Assembly (NCBI RefSeq): GCF_000788395.1
Contig: NZ_CP009888.1
Span: 2,128,001 to 2,192,000, forward strand
Source of the DNA: Pseudoalteromonas piratica
GTDB taxonomy: Bacteria > Pseudomonadota > Gammaproteobacteria > Enterobacterales > Alteromonadaceae
Reading direction: 5' to 3'
DNA: 64,000 bases
The position numbers and the translations under genes were made by a program. Of this stretch, positions 55,919 to 64,000 are shown piece after piece. Every line of letters starts with the position of its first letter. Position 1 is the first letter of the stretch. Below the pieces are notes generated by a model that saw only the letters and a list, made by a program, of their open reading frames with translations, did not search any database and had not been told where the DNA came from.

Positions 55919-56818
55919 CAGTTGAATGACGTTTACGTCTTGTTCTTCAATCTCAAGACCAACGGGCACTGCGGGAACATCTGGTTTATCTAATGCGATA
56001 TCACCTTCATCAATTTGCGAGTCTTTATTAAGCTCTGCAAAATTGAATATTGAAGGATCTGCCAAGTGAGATGGCACTACATTTTGCATTGAGGTAAAAA
56101 TGGTTTCTACACGACCTGGGTGAGTTTTATCCCATTCATTAAGCATCGCTTTAATGTGTTTACGTTGTAGGTTCTCTTGTGAGCCACAGAGGTTACACGG
56201 AATAATTGGGAACTCTTTGGCTTCAGCGTATTTAACAATGTCTTTTTCTTTACAGTAGGCAAGTGGACGTATCACCATATGCTGAGCATCATCGCTTAAT
56301 AGCTTTGCTGGCATGCCTTTCAATTTGCCACCATAAAACATATTTAAGAACATGGTTTCAATCATGTCGTCACGGTGGTGGCCAAGGGCGATTTTAGTTG
56401 CGCCCATTTCTTTTGCTGTACGGTACAAAATACCTCGGCGAAGACGCGAACAAAGCGAGCAGGTGGTTTTACCTTCAGGAATTTTATCTTTTACGATGCT
56501 GTAGGTATCTTCTTCGACGATTTTATACTCAATGCCCAGAGACTCGAGGTATTCAGGTAGAATATGCTCAGGGAACCCCGGTTGTTTTTGATCTAGGTTG
56601 ATTGCAAAAAGCTCAAAGTTTACAGGTGCTGAACGCTGCAAGTTCTGCAAAATATCAAGCAGCGTATAGCTGTCTTTACCGCCTGATAAGCACACCATAA
56701 TACGGTCGCCTTCTTCAATCATATTGAAGTCTGCAATTGCTTGACCAGTAAAACGACGAAGTCGTTTCTGTAACTTATTAAGGTTATATTTCGCTTTAGC
56801 TTCTGCTGAATGCGACAT
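55916..56818 (-). CDS. ttcA: tRNA 2-thiocytidine(32) biosynthesis protein
   Basis: 300 residues. PP-loop [14 protein letters not shown] at about 43-56, [10 protein letters not shown] and PCNLCGSQ supply the CxxC cysteines for the iron-sulfur cluster, and [16 protein letters not shown] is conserved. It thiolates C32 in certain tRNAs. The C-terminus carries an extra acidic tail. Order fnr-uspE-ttcA is kept from E. coli. Confidence 0.96.
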   Translation of the reverse strand: MSHSAEAKAKYNLNKLQKRLRRFTGQAIADFNMIEEGDRIMVCLSGGKDSYTLLDILQNLQRSAPVNFELFAINLDQKQPGFPEHILPEYLESLGIEYKIVEEDTYSIVKDKIPEGKTTCSLCSRLRRGILYRTAKEMGATKIALGHHRDDMIETMFLNMFYGGKLKGMPAKLLSDDAQHMVIRPLAYCKEKDIVKYAEAKEFPIIPCNLCGSQENLQRKHIKAMLNEWDKTHPGRVETIFTSMQNVVPSHLADPSIFNFAELNKDSQIDEGDIALDKPDVPAVPVGLEIEEQDVNVIQL

Positions 56819-56876
56819 ACAAATACGCCCCTAGAACAAATAAAGGGGCGTATTATAGGTGAAAATTTTATTGAGG

Positions 56877-57806
56877 TTAAGACTTATCTAACGGGCTTTT
56901 ATAACCTTCTGGTTTAAGTGCTAATACATCGCAGTTAAGACTATCAATCACATGCTCTGCTGTATTACCAATTAATGCTGCACTAATACCGGTACGTCCC
57001 ACTGTGCCCATCACAACGAGCTCGGCATCAATTTTGTTTGCGACTTGGGGTAACACATCCTCAGGGAGTCCTTCATTGACAAAGCAATGATCTGACTCAA
57101 TGTCATATTGTTCTGCTAATTTCTGAGTTGCAGCAATGTGATGCGCCTTAACTGATTCGCTGTATTGGCCCGCGTCAAACTCTGGTATCTCAATAGCAAT
57201 ATTAACTGGTGTGCCTGGGTATGCATTCACAACATTTAAATTTCCATCAATTAAATCAGCGAGGTACTTAGCTTCTTGTAAAATTGTATGATTTAGTGCT
57301 TGATGAGTTTCTTCTTCACTTGACGCATTCACAGCTGCCAAAATTTGCCCGCCAGCTGGCCAATCGTGTTCTTTTACTAACAATAACGACACAGGGCATT
57401 TACGAATAAGGTGCCAATCTGTTGGTGTAAAAATTACAGATTTTAAGGTATCGTGTTGGTGTGTGCCTTTTACGACGATGTCATATTGTTGTTCTAATAC
57501 CGTTTCAACAATCGATTCGAAAGGGCGGTTATGCCAAACTACTTGGCAGTCGACATGAATATCACTCGCTTGTTCTGCAATAAGAGAATTAATCCACTCT
57601 TTTCGATCGTTAATCACTGCATCACGCATTGCATCACGCTCTTCACGACTTAACATGGTCGTCATTTCATAGGAAAAATCGTAGATAGATAAAAAAGCAG
57701 TAATTTGTGCGCCGGACTTTTTAGCCAACTCAAATGACCGATTTAATGCAATTTGTTTTTCTTTACTTGGGTCGATAACCGCAAGAATTTTTTTGATGGT
57801 ATTCAT
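56877..57806 (-). CDS. uspE: universal stress protein E, tandem Usp
   Basis: 309 residues made of two Usp domains, each ending in its own nucleotide-site-like segment (VVKGTHQHD... and VVMGTVGRTGISAALIGNTAEHV). GGGAGG precedes the start. It contributes to stress survival and motility/adhesion traits in E. coli. A good Fnr-type site lies upstream, at the end of fnr. Confidence 0.93.
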   Translation of the reverse strand: MNTIKKILAVIDPSKEKQIALNRSFELAKKSGAQITAFLSIYDFSYEMTTMLSREERDAMRDAVINDRKEWINSLIAEQASDIHVDCQVVWHNRPFESIVETVLEQQYDIVVKGTHQHDTLKSVIFTPTDWHLIRKCPVSLLLVKEHDWPAGGQILAAVNASSEEETHQALNHTILQEAKYLADLIDGNLNVVNAYPGTPVNIAIEIPEFDAGQYSESVKAHHIAATQKLAEQYDIESDHCFVNEGLPEDVLPQVANKIDAELVVMGTVGRTGISAALIGNTAEHVIDSLNCDVLALKPEGYKSPLDKS

Positions 57807-57877
57807 AAAAAACCTCCCAAACTATAAATCCAGTGTAATGGATTTAAACTAATTTGAAAGGTTTCTAATAGAATATT

Positions 57878-57891
57878 TTGTTTTAGATCAA
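57878..57891. promoter_or_regulatory. candidate FNR box upstream of uspE
   Basis: TTGTT-N4-ATCAA matches the TTGAT-N4-ATCAA consensus at 9 of 10 positions. It overlaps the last codons of fnr and lies about 75 bases before the uspE start, so it would mediate Fnr control of uspE. Confidence 0.55.
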
Positions 57892-58619
57892 GACTTAATA
57901 GAAGCGACTTTGAATAATTCGTCAGTATTTAGAATTGTAATGAACTTGCCTTCTACTTTAATGATTTCCGCTTTTTGGAAACGGCTAAGCAGGCGACTGA
58001 TGGTTTCAACCGTTAAACCTAAGTAGTTACCTATCTCACCACGGGTCATTGTTAAACGGAATTCTTTTTTACTAAATCCGCGTTCACCAAAGCGTGTTGA
58101 AAGGTTCGCTAAAAAAGCGGCCAGGCGTTCTTCTGCTGTTTTTTTGTTAAGCATTAACAGCATCTCTTGGTCGTAATTGATTTCATTACTCATCATTCGC
58201 ATAACTTGATGGCGTAATTTCGGTAATTTGCCTGACAAGTCATCCAGGGTTGTAAATGGAATTTCGCATACCATGGCCGTTTCCATTGCTTGCGCGTAAC
58301 TGCGATGGCTCATGGTACTAATACCGTCAAAGCCGACAATATCGCCAGCGAGATGGAATCCAGTTATTTGTTCTTCACCGCTTTCAGTGAGTGTGTATGA
58401 TTTAAATGAACCTGAGCGAACAGCGTAAATAGAACGAAGAGGTTGGCCAGCTTCAAAAAGGTAATCCCCTTTATGAAGTGGTTTTTTACGCTCGATAATA
58501 TCGTCTAATTTACCCATTTCTTCGCTGTTAAGCGAAACAGGAATACACAGTTGACTAATACTGCAATCCTGACACTTGATAGCGCAGTTTTTTGACACTG
58601 ATTTTTTGCTCAATTCCAT
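57888..58619 (-). CDS. fnr: FNR/EtrA-type oxygen-responsive regulator
   Basis: 243 residues. Cysteines C12, C16, C19 and C25 reproduce the E. coli Fnr spacing and, with the Cys in AMVCEIPF near residue 118, would bind the oxygen-labile 4Fe-4S cluster. Cyclic-nucleotide-fold sensor, dimer helix, then a Crp-type helix-turn-helix with [24 protein letters not shown]. Master switch between aerobic and anaerobic respiration; the cbb3 genes beside it are typical targets. Confidence 0.96.
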   Translation of the reverse strand: MELSKKSVSKNCAIKCQDCSISQLCIPVSLNSEEMGKLDDIIERKKPLHKGDYLFEAGQPLRSIYAVRSGSFKSYTLTESGEEQITGFHLAGDIVGFDGISTMSHRSYAQAMETAMVCEIPFTTLDDLSGKLPKLRHQVMRMMSNEINYDQEMLLMLNKKTAEERLAAFLANLSTRFGERGFSKKEFRLTMTRGEIGNYLGLTVETISRLLSRFQKAEIIKVEGKFITILNTDELFKVASIKS

Positions 58620-58652
58620 GACACACCTAGAGAAAACGTAAAACGAGAATAA

Positions 58653-58680
58653 TGTATACTAAAACCTTATAATAACGCAA
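58653..58680 (-). promoter_or_regulatory. probable promoter of fnr
   Basis: On the minus strand TTGCGT (58675-58680) and TATACA (58653-58658) stand 16 bases apart, about 34 bases before the fnr start and overlapping the end of the safE-like gene. Confidence 0.45.
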
Positions 58681-59329
58681 TTATCAAAAGGTATAAACCG
58701 TAGAAAATGAAGATGTTACCAAACACCATTCGCACTGCATTATGGTTAAGTATCTGTTTGAATTTATCTGCAGCAAAAGCAAGTCCAACCATGGCCGGTA
58801 AAGTCCCTATAGCAAACAACAACATAAAGCTTGCACCATATACAGCTGACTGCATCGAAATAGAAAAAAGCAAGGCAGAATAGACTAAGCCACAGGGCAA
58901 CCAACCCCACAACATACCGTAAGCTAACGCTTTTGCGTTACTATTGACAGGCAATAATCGTTTATTCAATTTGACTAAATGCTGCCAAATTGCAAATTTA
59001 CCGACTTTTTCAATCCAGTTAAGTGAGAATGTTAGTCGCATAATGTATAGGCCAACTAAAATCATAAACACGCCACTTAATACTGATAGGACAAATGAAA
59101 AAGAGGTAGAACGAGATGCAAATTGCTGGCTTATCCCGGCTGCAAGTGCACCAGCAATGCAATAACTTAAGGTGCGGCCAAGATTATAGAGTAGGGTATA
59201 GCGCTTTACTTGCGATTTATCTTTTACCGCTAAGGTTAACGATGAGGCCACACCGCCGCACATTGCTAAGCAGTGTCCACTGCCTAGTAAGCCCATTATC
59301 AACGCAGATATTAACTGACTAGTTGTCAT
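58667..59329 (-). CDS. sulfite exporter TauE/SafE-like membrane protein of the cco cluster
   Basis: 220 residues from ATG 59329, which overlaps the end of ccoS by 11 bases; the frame is open 11 residues further up. Five to six membrane helices and the GSGHCLAMCGG motif near the start, characteristic of the cytochrome-oxidase-associated SafE/YfcA-like family (DUF2914-free, heavy-metal related). Its position after ccoI/ccoS suggests a role in metal or assembly chemistry of cbb3 oxidase. Confidence 0.8.
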   Translation of the reverse strand: MTTSQLISALIMGLLGSGHCLAMCGGVASSLTLAVKDKSQVKRYTLLYNLGRTLSYCIAGALAAGISQQFASRSTSFSFVLSVLSGVFMILVGLYIMRLTFSLNWIEKVGKFAIWQHLVKLNKRLLPVNSNAKALAYGMLWGWLPCGLVYSALLFSISMQSAVYGASFMLLFAIGTLPAMVGLAFAADKFKQILNHNAVRMVFGNIFIFYGLYLLIIALL

Positions 59330-59489
59330 TACTTTTGTTGTGCTGCTCTTTGTCGTCTTCAAATAAAATACTGTGAGCTTGCTTGTCTAAATTATTAAAT
59401 TGGTCGCTACGTACCGCCCAAAAAAAGATGCCAATTGCAACGATGACGAGTAATATCGCAATTGGAATTAATACATAAATGATGCTCAC
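59319..59489 (-). CDS. ccoS: cbb3-type cytochrome oxidase assembly protein CcoS
   Basis: 56 residues from a GTG at 59489 with an AGGGG site upstream. One membrane helix (residues 4-23, LIPIAILLVIVAIGIFFW) followed by AVRSDQFNNLD and an acidic tail, which is exactly the CcoS pattern. It is needed to load metal into the cbb3 oxidase catalytic subunit. It lies between ccoI and the safE-like gene, and overlaps the latter. Confidence 0.9.
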   Translation of the reverse strand: MSIIYVLIPIAILLVIVAIGIFFWAVRSDQFNNLDKQAHSILFEDDKEQHNKSNDN

Positions 59490-59501
59490 AACTCGTGCCC
59501 C

Positions 59502-61871
59502 TTACTTAAGTAGTCGTAATGAATTGCCAATTACGATAAGTGAACTTGCTGACATACCGATAACCGCGACCCATGGTGGCACTAGCCCCATTGCAGCTAA
59601 TGGTAGAATTGAGCCATTATAGCATAGTGATATGGCTAAATTTTGTTTAATAACACGACGTGTTAGTTTGGCAGTATCAAATAAACCGCTAATGGCGTTT
59701 AATTCACTGTTTAATAACACCACATCGGCTGTATTTTTTGAGATATCAGCGCCAGATGCCATGGCAATAGACAAATGCGCGCTATTAAATACTGGACTGT
59801 CGTTTACACCGTCGCCCACCATTGCAACAATTTTGCCTTTAGCTGCGAGTTTTTCTACTACATTTTGTTTATCAGCAGGGCTACAGCCTGTTTCTATATT
59901 GCTAATACCTAGGCTGTGAACAAGCTCTTTACCAGCATTTGAAGGATCACCCGTTAATACCTGCAAATCAAGATTATTGTCTCTTAAATCGTTTATCGTG
60001 GCTTCTGCACGATCGCGAATTTTATCTTGCAATTTAAAAGCTGCGATAACTTGGTTATCAATATATAAAAATACATCGTACTCAAGTGCTTGCACATCAC
60101 ATAGCCAATTTGCTTTACCTATTGCTACTGTGCGTCCTTCCCACTGTGCAGATATTCCTTTACCGGTCTTAATTTCAACATGTTGCAGTGAAACTGGTGC
60201 AACTTTGAGCTCTAAAAATGCTTTGCTAATTGGGTGCTCAGAATAACTTTCGAGCGCTTTAGCAATACTGTAAACAGAGTCTAACGGGTAATTAGTATCG
60301 ATTAGCTTGGTATCTAATAGAGTAAATTTACCTTCGGTGAGAGTGCCTGTTTTGTCGAAGGCAATATTGGTCACTTTTGTCAGTGTCTCAAGTACATGCG
60401 ACTGTTTTATTAACACTCCCTGTTGAGTAAGTTTCGCTACTGCACAGGTGAGGGCTGTAGGAATAGCTAAACTCAGTGCACATGGGCACGTTGCAACAAG
60501 CACAGCGATAGTAATCCAAAATGCTTGCTCAGGGTCGATGTGGTACCACGAAAAAGCGGTAATTGATGCAAAAATTAGCAGACAAGCAACAAACCACTGC
60601 GCAACTTTGTCGGTAATTTCGGCAATTTTAGGGCGTGATGTTAACGCTTGGTGTTGTAGGCGGACAATTTGATTTATTAATGTGTCTTGCCCAATCTGGT
60701 TGACAGAAATTGTTATTACACCGTCGTGATTAACAGTACCGGCATAAACTTGATCACCTGTTTGTTTGCTAACGGCTGCGTGCTCACCTGTCATCATGGC
60801 TTCGTCAACGGTTGTTTTTCCGTTAAGCAGAACACCATCTGCAGGAATGGTTTCACCTGCTTTAATCATTACTTTGTCATCTAACTTTAGACGCTTGGCG
60901 GCAATGATTTCTTCTTCATTATTCACTAAACGGGCTGTGAGTGGTAACAGTTTTTGTAAATTAGCAGTAAACTCAGACGCTTTTAAACGCGCTCTAAATT
61001 CAAGGTATTTACCCAGCAATAACAAGAAGGTAAACATACAAATTGATTCAAAATACACCTCGCCAGTTTCAAAAATAGTCGCCCAACTACTGGCGGCGTA
61101 CGCACCGAAAATAGCGAGGGAAACGGGCAAGTCCATGTTTAACTGTTTGGCTTTTAAACCGCGTATAGCAGACGTTAAAAAGGGCAGTGCTGAATACAGA
61201 ATAACTGGTGTGGCAAGCACAAAGCTGATCCAGCGAAAATACTGTTCAAAATCCTCATCCATGCCTGAGAACATGCCAAAATACATCGCAAAAGCAAACA
61301 TCATGACTTGCATTGTCATTAAGCCCGCGACACCGAGGCGTCGGACATAGGATTTAGCTGTTTGTTTTTTTTGTTGTTCTTCGTGATCTTGTTGGAAAGG
61401 GTAAGCGCGATACCCAATTCGGGCTAGTGATTCAATAATGGTACTAAGTTTAAGTGCTGATTGATCCCATTTGATCATGGCGCGATAGGTTGACGTATTC
61501 ACATCAACTCGCACAACGTGACCTAGATTAAGTAACTGTTTTTCGATAAGCCAGGCACACGCTGCGCAACTGATGCCTTCGACACTCAGAAGTATTTCAG
61601 CAATATCACCTTGTTTTGTTAAAAACTCAGATTGAATATCTTCATCATCATAACTTTGGAACATTTTAATTTGTTCCGGTACAAGCTCTTGAACTTTACC
61701 TGCGCTCTCAGTTCTGTATTTGTAATAATCAGACATGCCTTGGTCAATAATGGCTTCGGCAACTGCTTGACATCCCAAACAGCACATAGGTTTCGTGTCA
61801 TTTTCGAATTCAATTGATAGAGAAATACCCTTTGGAATAGGTTCCAAACAGTGAAAACAGTTATTTGCCAT
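59502..61871 (-). CDS. ccoI: copper-translocating P1B-type ATPase for cbb3 assembly
   Basis: 789 residues. N-terminal Cys pairs (CFHCLEP and CCLGC), a heavy-metal-associated domain with GISCAACAW near residue 97, eight membrane segments with the ion-binding ATCPCALSLAIP, the phosphorylation loop DKTGTLTEG, and VGDGVNDS in the hinge. It feeds copper to the cbb3 oxidase through the periplasm. First gene after ccoH. Confidence 0.95.
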   Translation of the reverse strand: MANNCFHCLEPIPKGISLSIEFENDTKPMCCLGCQAVAEAIIDQGMSDYYKYRTESAGKVQELVPEQIKMFQSYDDEDIQSEFLTKQGDIAEILLSVEGISCAACAWLIEKQLLNLGHVVRVDVNTSTYRAMIKWDQSALKLSTIIESLARIGYRAYPFQQDHEEQQKKQTAKSYVRRLGVAGLMTMQVMMFAFAMYFGMFSGMDEDFEQYFRWISFVLATPVILYSALPFLTSAIRGLKAKQLNMDLPVSLAIFGAYAASSWATIFETGEVYFESICMFTFLLLLGKYLEFRARLKASEFTANLQKLLPLTARLVNNEEEIIAAKRLKLDDKVMIKAGETIPADGVLLNGKTTVDEAMMTGEHAAVSKQTGDQVYAGTVNHDGVITISVNQIGQDTLINQIVRLQHQALTSRPKIAEITDKVAQWFVACLLIFASITAFSWYHIDPEQAFWITIAVLVATCPCALSLAIPTALTCAVAKLTQQGVLIKQSHVLETLTKVTNIAFDKTGTLTEGKFTLLDTKLIDTNYPLDSVYSIAKALESYSEHPISKAFLELKVAPVSLQHVEIKTGKGISAQWEGRTVAIGKANWLCDVQALEYDVFLYIDNQVIAAFKLQDKIRDRAEATINDLRDNNLDLQVLTGDPSNAGKELVHSLGISNIETGCSPADKQNVVEKLAAKGKIVAMVGDGVNDSPVFNSAHLSIAMASGADISKNTADVVLLNSELNAISGLFDTAKLTRRVIKQNLAISLCYNGSILPLAAMGLVPPWVAVIGMSASSLIVIGNSLRLLK

Positions 61872-61874
61872 ATA

Positions 61875-62366
61875 TTACTTATATTCCGGCTTAATCTTAA
61901 ATGCACTCTCGTATGGTAACGTAATGTTTTCTTTTAATTTCCATTCGCCATTGATCGGTTCGATGAAAATTGTATAACGACCGTCTTCAAGTAAATCAGT
62001 GACACCTGAATAGTCACCGTTTGCGTTGGGTGTAAGGGTTAATTCAACGTCTTTATCTTTGAGCGTTGTGTGATAAAACGATGTTTTTAGAGCAGGCGGG
62101 TTAAGTGAATCGCCCTTAGTGAAGCTGACTTTAACTACACCATCATTAATAAACAGGTCAGCATGTAAGTAAAGTGCTTTTGAACGATCGAATTTAGATA
62201 ACTCTAAATTAATGGCTTTGCCTTTTTTATAGTAGTCATCAACGACCATTGAAGGACCTTTGTCTGACATATAAACAAGTAACGTAATACAGGCGACGAT
62301 AGTACCGGCAGGAATGAAAATAATGAACCAAGGCCAAAATTGTTTATACCAAGGAGTTGTAGACAT
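61875..62366 (-). CDS. ccoH: cbb3 oxidase assembly protein CcoH (FixH family)
   Basis: 163 residues. One N-terminal membrane helix (WFIIFIPAGTIVACITLLVY), YYKKGKAINLE after it, and a periplasmic beta-rich domain. FixH/CcoH proteins help assemble the oxidase with CcoI. A 3-base gap leads to ccoI. Confidence 0.88.
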   Translation of the reverse strand: MSTTPWYKQFWPWFIIFIPAGTIVACITLLVYMSDKGPSMVVDDYYKKGKAINLELSKFDRSKALYLHADLFINDGVVKVSFTKGDSLNPPALKTSFYHTTLKDKDVELTLTPNANGDYSGVTDLLEDGRYTIFIEPINGEWKLKENITLPYESAFKIKPEYK

Positions 62367-62425
62367 AGCGATTTATACTAAAAAACAAACGTGGCGTTAT
62401 TCTACTTGAAGTGGTGTGAAAAGGG

Positions 62426-62458
62426 TAAAAAAAAGCTCCCAAAATGGGAGCTTTTTTG
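62426..62458 (-). terminator. intrinsic terminator of the ccoNOQP operon
   Basis: AAAAGCTCCC / GGGAGCTTTT stem, loop AAAAT, with A- and T-runs on both sides; about 70 bases beyond the ccoP stop and before ccoH. Confidence 0.9.
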
Positions 62459-62526
62459 ATCTAGATTGGGTCTCTTAATGGTTAGTTAAAATTAATTTAA
62501 AAAACGCATTAAGTATAACTAATCAA

Positions 62527-63480
62527 TTACTTATCTTGAGATAAGCTGTACACGTATGCAGTAAGAATATGAACCTTATCTTCGCCAAGAATGTCTTTCC
62601 AAGCCGGCATTACACCAGCACGACCATTGCGAAGAGTTTCTTCAACAGCGCGTTGCGAACCACCATATAACCAAATGTTATCTGTTAGGTTCGGAGCACC
62701 GAATGCATAGTTACCTTTACCGTCCATACCGTGACATGCAGCACACATAGCGAATTTCGCTTGACCTGCAGCTGCGTCTTTTTGGTTAACAGTACGGCCT
62801 GAAAGGCTAAGTACATACGCAGTCATTTCTTTAATACCTTGGTCACCTAGTGCATCTTGCCATGCAGGCATAGCAGCAACACGACCGTGAAGAAGTGAAG
62901 CTTTAATTGCGTCAGGTGTACCGCCGTATAACCAGTCATTGTCAGTCAGATTCGGGAAGCCCTGGCCACCACGTGCATCTGAACCATGACATTGCGCACA
63001 GTTTTGCGAGAATAAACGCTGACCAATTTCCAAGGCTTCTTCATTTCTTGCAAGGTCTTTAACATCTTGCTTAGCGAATTGTTGGAAAACTGGACCAAAA
63101 CGCTCATCTGCGTTACGGATCTCTTGGTCAAGTTGAACACGTTTACCTGCAGCTTCATTATCAACGACAGCTTGTTTAGATTCTGCAATTGATTTAACAC
63201 CTTGGTTTGAACTTGTCCACTTTGAAATACCTTCAAAATTACCCATACCAGGATAAAGGATTAGGTATACTGCTGCCCATGCGAAAGTCGCAAAGAACAT
63301 AATTGTCCACCAACGAGGTAGTGGATTGTTTATCTCTTCGATGCCATCAAATTCATGGCCACAAGATTCGCCTTCTTCAACGCCTGTGTAGTTCTTAAGA
63401 TTCCACACAAGTAGGCCGAAGCAAAGCGCTAAACATGCAAGGGTTAAAACAATAACCCAAATGCTCCAAAACGTAGTCAT
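62527..63480 (-). CDS. ccoP: cbb3-type cytochrome c oxidase subunit III (diheme)
   Basis: 317 residues. N-terminal membrane helices, DGIEEINNPLPRWW typical of CcoP, and two c-type heme sites, CAQCHGSDARG and CAACHGMDGKG. The axial Met segments are GRVAAMPAW and GRAGVMPAW. It passes electrons to subunit I in the high-affinity oxidase. Its ATG overlaps the ccoQ stop by 4 bases (ATGA). Confidence 0.97.
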   Translation of the reverse strand: MTTFWSIWVIVLTLACLALCFGLLVWNLKNYTGVEEGESCGHEFDGIEEINNPLPRWWTIMFFATFAWAAVYLILYPGMGNFEGISKWTSSNQGVKSIAESKQAVVDNEAAGKRVQLDQEIRNADERFGPVFQQFAKQDVKDLARNEEALEIGQRLFSQNCAQCHGSDARGGQGFPNLTDNDWLYGGTPDAIKASLLHGRVAAMPAWQDALGDQGIKEMTAYVLSLSGRTVNQKDAAAGQAKFAMCAACHGMDGKGNYAFGAPNLTDNIWLYGGSQRAVEETLRNGRAGVMPAWKDILGEDKVHILTAYVYSLSQDK

Positions 63481-63665
63481 TTCTCAGACTCCTTTTTTTC
63501 CTTTTCGCCAACTGTATTGTTATGTACGTTCTCATCTTCGAAAATCGCATTTGCTGCTTCATCAAAGTTCTTTTTAGAACGTTTGCTGTATGCCCACAAT
63601 ACAATGGCAATAAAAAGTACTAATAATACCAGAGTAAATATGCCTCTGAATGTGCCGTAATCCAT
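63477..63665 (-). CDS. ccoQ: cbb3-type cytochrome oxidase subunit CcoQ
   Basis: 62 residues, one membrane helix (LVLLVLFIAIVLWAYS) and RSKKNFDEAAN after it, as in CcoQ/FixQ, which stabilises the complex. Six bases follow ccoO. Confidence 0.92.
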   Translation of the reverse strand: MDYGTFRGIFTLVLLVLFIAIVLWAYSKRSKKNFDEAANAIFEDENVHNNTVGEKEKKESEK

Positions 63666-63671
63666 AGTGGT

Positions 63672-64000
63672 TTACTTCAAGTGAGTACCAAGCTGTTGAA
63701 GGTACGCGATTAGCGCTTCCATCTCAGTTTTGCCTTTGATGGAATCAACATCAGCTTGAAGTTCTGCATCACTGCCGTAACCACGACCTGGATACGCTTC
63801 TTGGTTAATACCAAAGTTGTCACGGAACACTTGTAGTTTTTTAAGTGTATGTGTTGTATCAACTTCGTTTTTCGCTAACCAAGGGTAACCTGGCATGTTT
63901 GACTCTGGAACTACATCACGTGGGTTAACCAAGTGAGCGTAGTGCCAATCATCTGAGTAACGACCACCTACACGAGCTAAGTCTGGACCAGTACGTTTAG
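63672..64000 (-). CDS. ccoO: cbb3-type cytochrome c oxidase subunit II, C-terminal part
   Basis: Partial; the 5' part lies beyond the window edge, and 108 residues are visible. RTGPDLARVGGRYSDDWH, VNPRDVVPESNMPGYPW with the axial-ligand Met, and LIAYLQQLG are CcoO segments. The heme CxxCH would be upstream, outside the window. Part of the ccoNOQP operon. Confidence 0.95.
   Translation of the reverse strand, partial: KRTGPDLARVGGRYSDDWHYAHLVNPRDVVPESNMPGYPWLAKNEVDTTHTLKKLQVFRDNFGINQEAYPGRGYGSDAELQADVDSIKGKTEMEALIAYLQQLGTHLK

Noticed and set aside
60766..61350. 194-residue plus-strand frame inside ccoI
   Set aside because: Antisense to a clear P-type ATPase with intact motifs; its composition is explained by codon bias of the real gene.

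Overview
The window reads as chromosomal DNA of a marine gammaproteobacterium of the Alteromonadales, most likely Pseudoalteromonas or a close relative. This rests on the low GC content, the protein families (DUF3010, DUF3080, DUF3718, an EtrA-like Fnr) and the gene orders norM/ribE, thrS-infC-rpmI-rplT and cco-fnr-uspE-ttcA. The assignment is inference from recognition; no search was run. I see no insertion sequence, prophage, CRISPR array or replication origin.

Region 1 (1-23.7 kb) is a Wzx/Wzy-type exopolysaccharide or capsule locus. After the tail of an EAL-like gene and a small secreted Gly-rich protein comes a decayed galE, then galU and ugd (UDP-Glc to UDP-GlcA). Next are a Wzx flippase, an acyltransferase, a Wzy polymerase, a membrane-anchored EEP-family hydrolase, two GT2 glycosyltransferases, an Alg14/Alg13-like split glycosyltransferase (PssD/PssE type) and rmlACBD for dTDP-L-rhamnose. 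A second block starts at its own promoter: the undecaprenyl-phosphate hexose-1-phosphate transferase, an outer-membrane beta-barrel, a short export protein, a Wzc-type BY-kinase, a PHP-type phosphatase and a TPR-like membrane protein. A convergent O-antigen-ligase-like gene closes the locus. The predicted repeat unit starts with Glc-1-P on undecaprenyl phosphate, probably followed by GlcA and rhamnose, with acylation.

Region 2 (23.8-43.4 kb) is ordinary housekeeping and accessory chromosome: a LysR regulator, aceK, a LOG-family protein, a 3D/MltA-like periplasmic protein, tRNA-Val(GAC), DUF3080, a MATE pump divergent from riboflavin synthase, fructosamine kinase and DUF445. It also holds the lower cobalamin pathway (cobT-cobS-cobO divergent from cobU-cobC), a tandem pair of amidohydrolases of which the second has lost the metal-binding HxH, DUF3010 and an EEP hydrolase.

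Region 3 (43.4-47.1 kb) is the translation cluster thrS-infC-rpmI-rplT. The thrS leader carries two hairpins whose seven-base loops present the threonine anticodons TGT and CGT, and infC starts at ATT. An 11-copy perfect heptamer array sits directly behind the next gene.

Region 4 (47.1-64 kb) holds an SDR enzyme, an M14 peptidase, an MBL hydrolase, an Lrp-type regulator, a SulP transporter, a LytS/LytTR two-component pair, pfkA, ttcA, uspE, fnr and the cbb3 oxidase locus (safE-like, ccoS, ccoI, ccoH, ccoP, ccoQ and the 3' part of ccoO).
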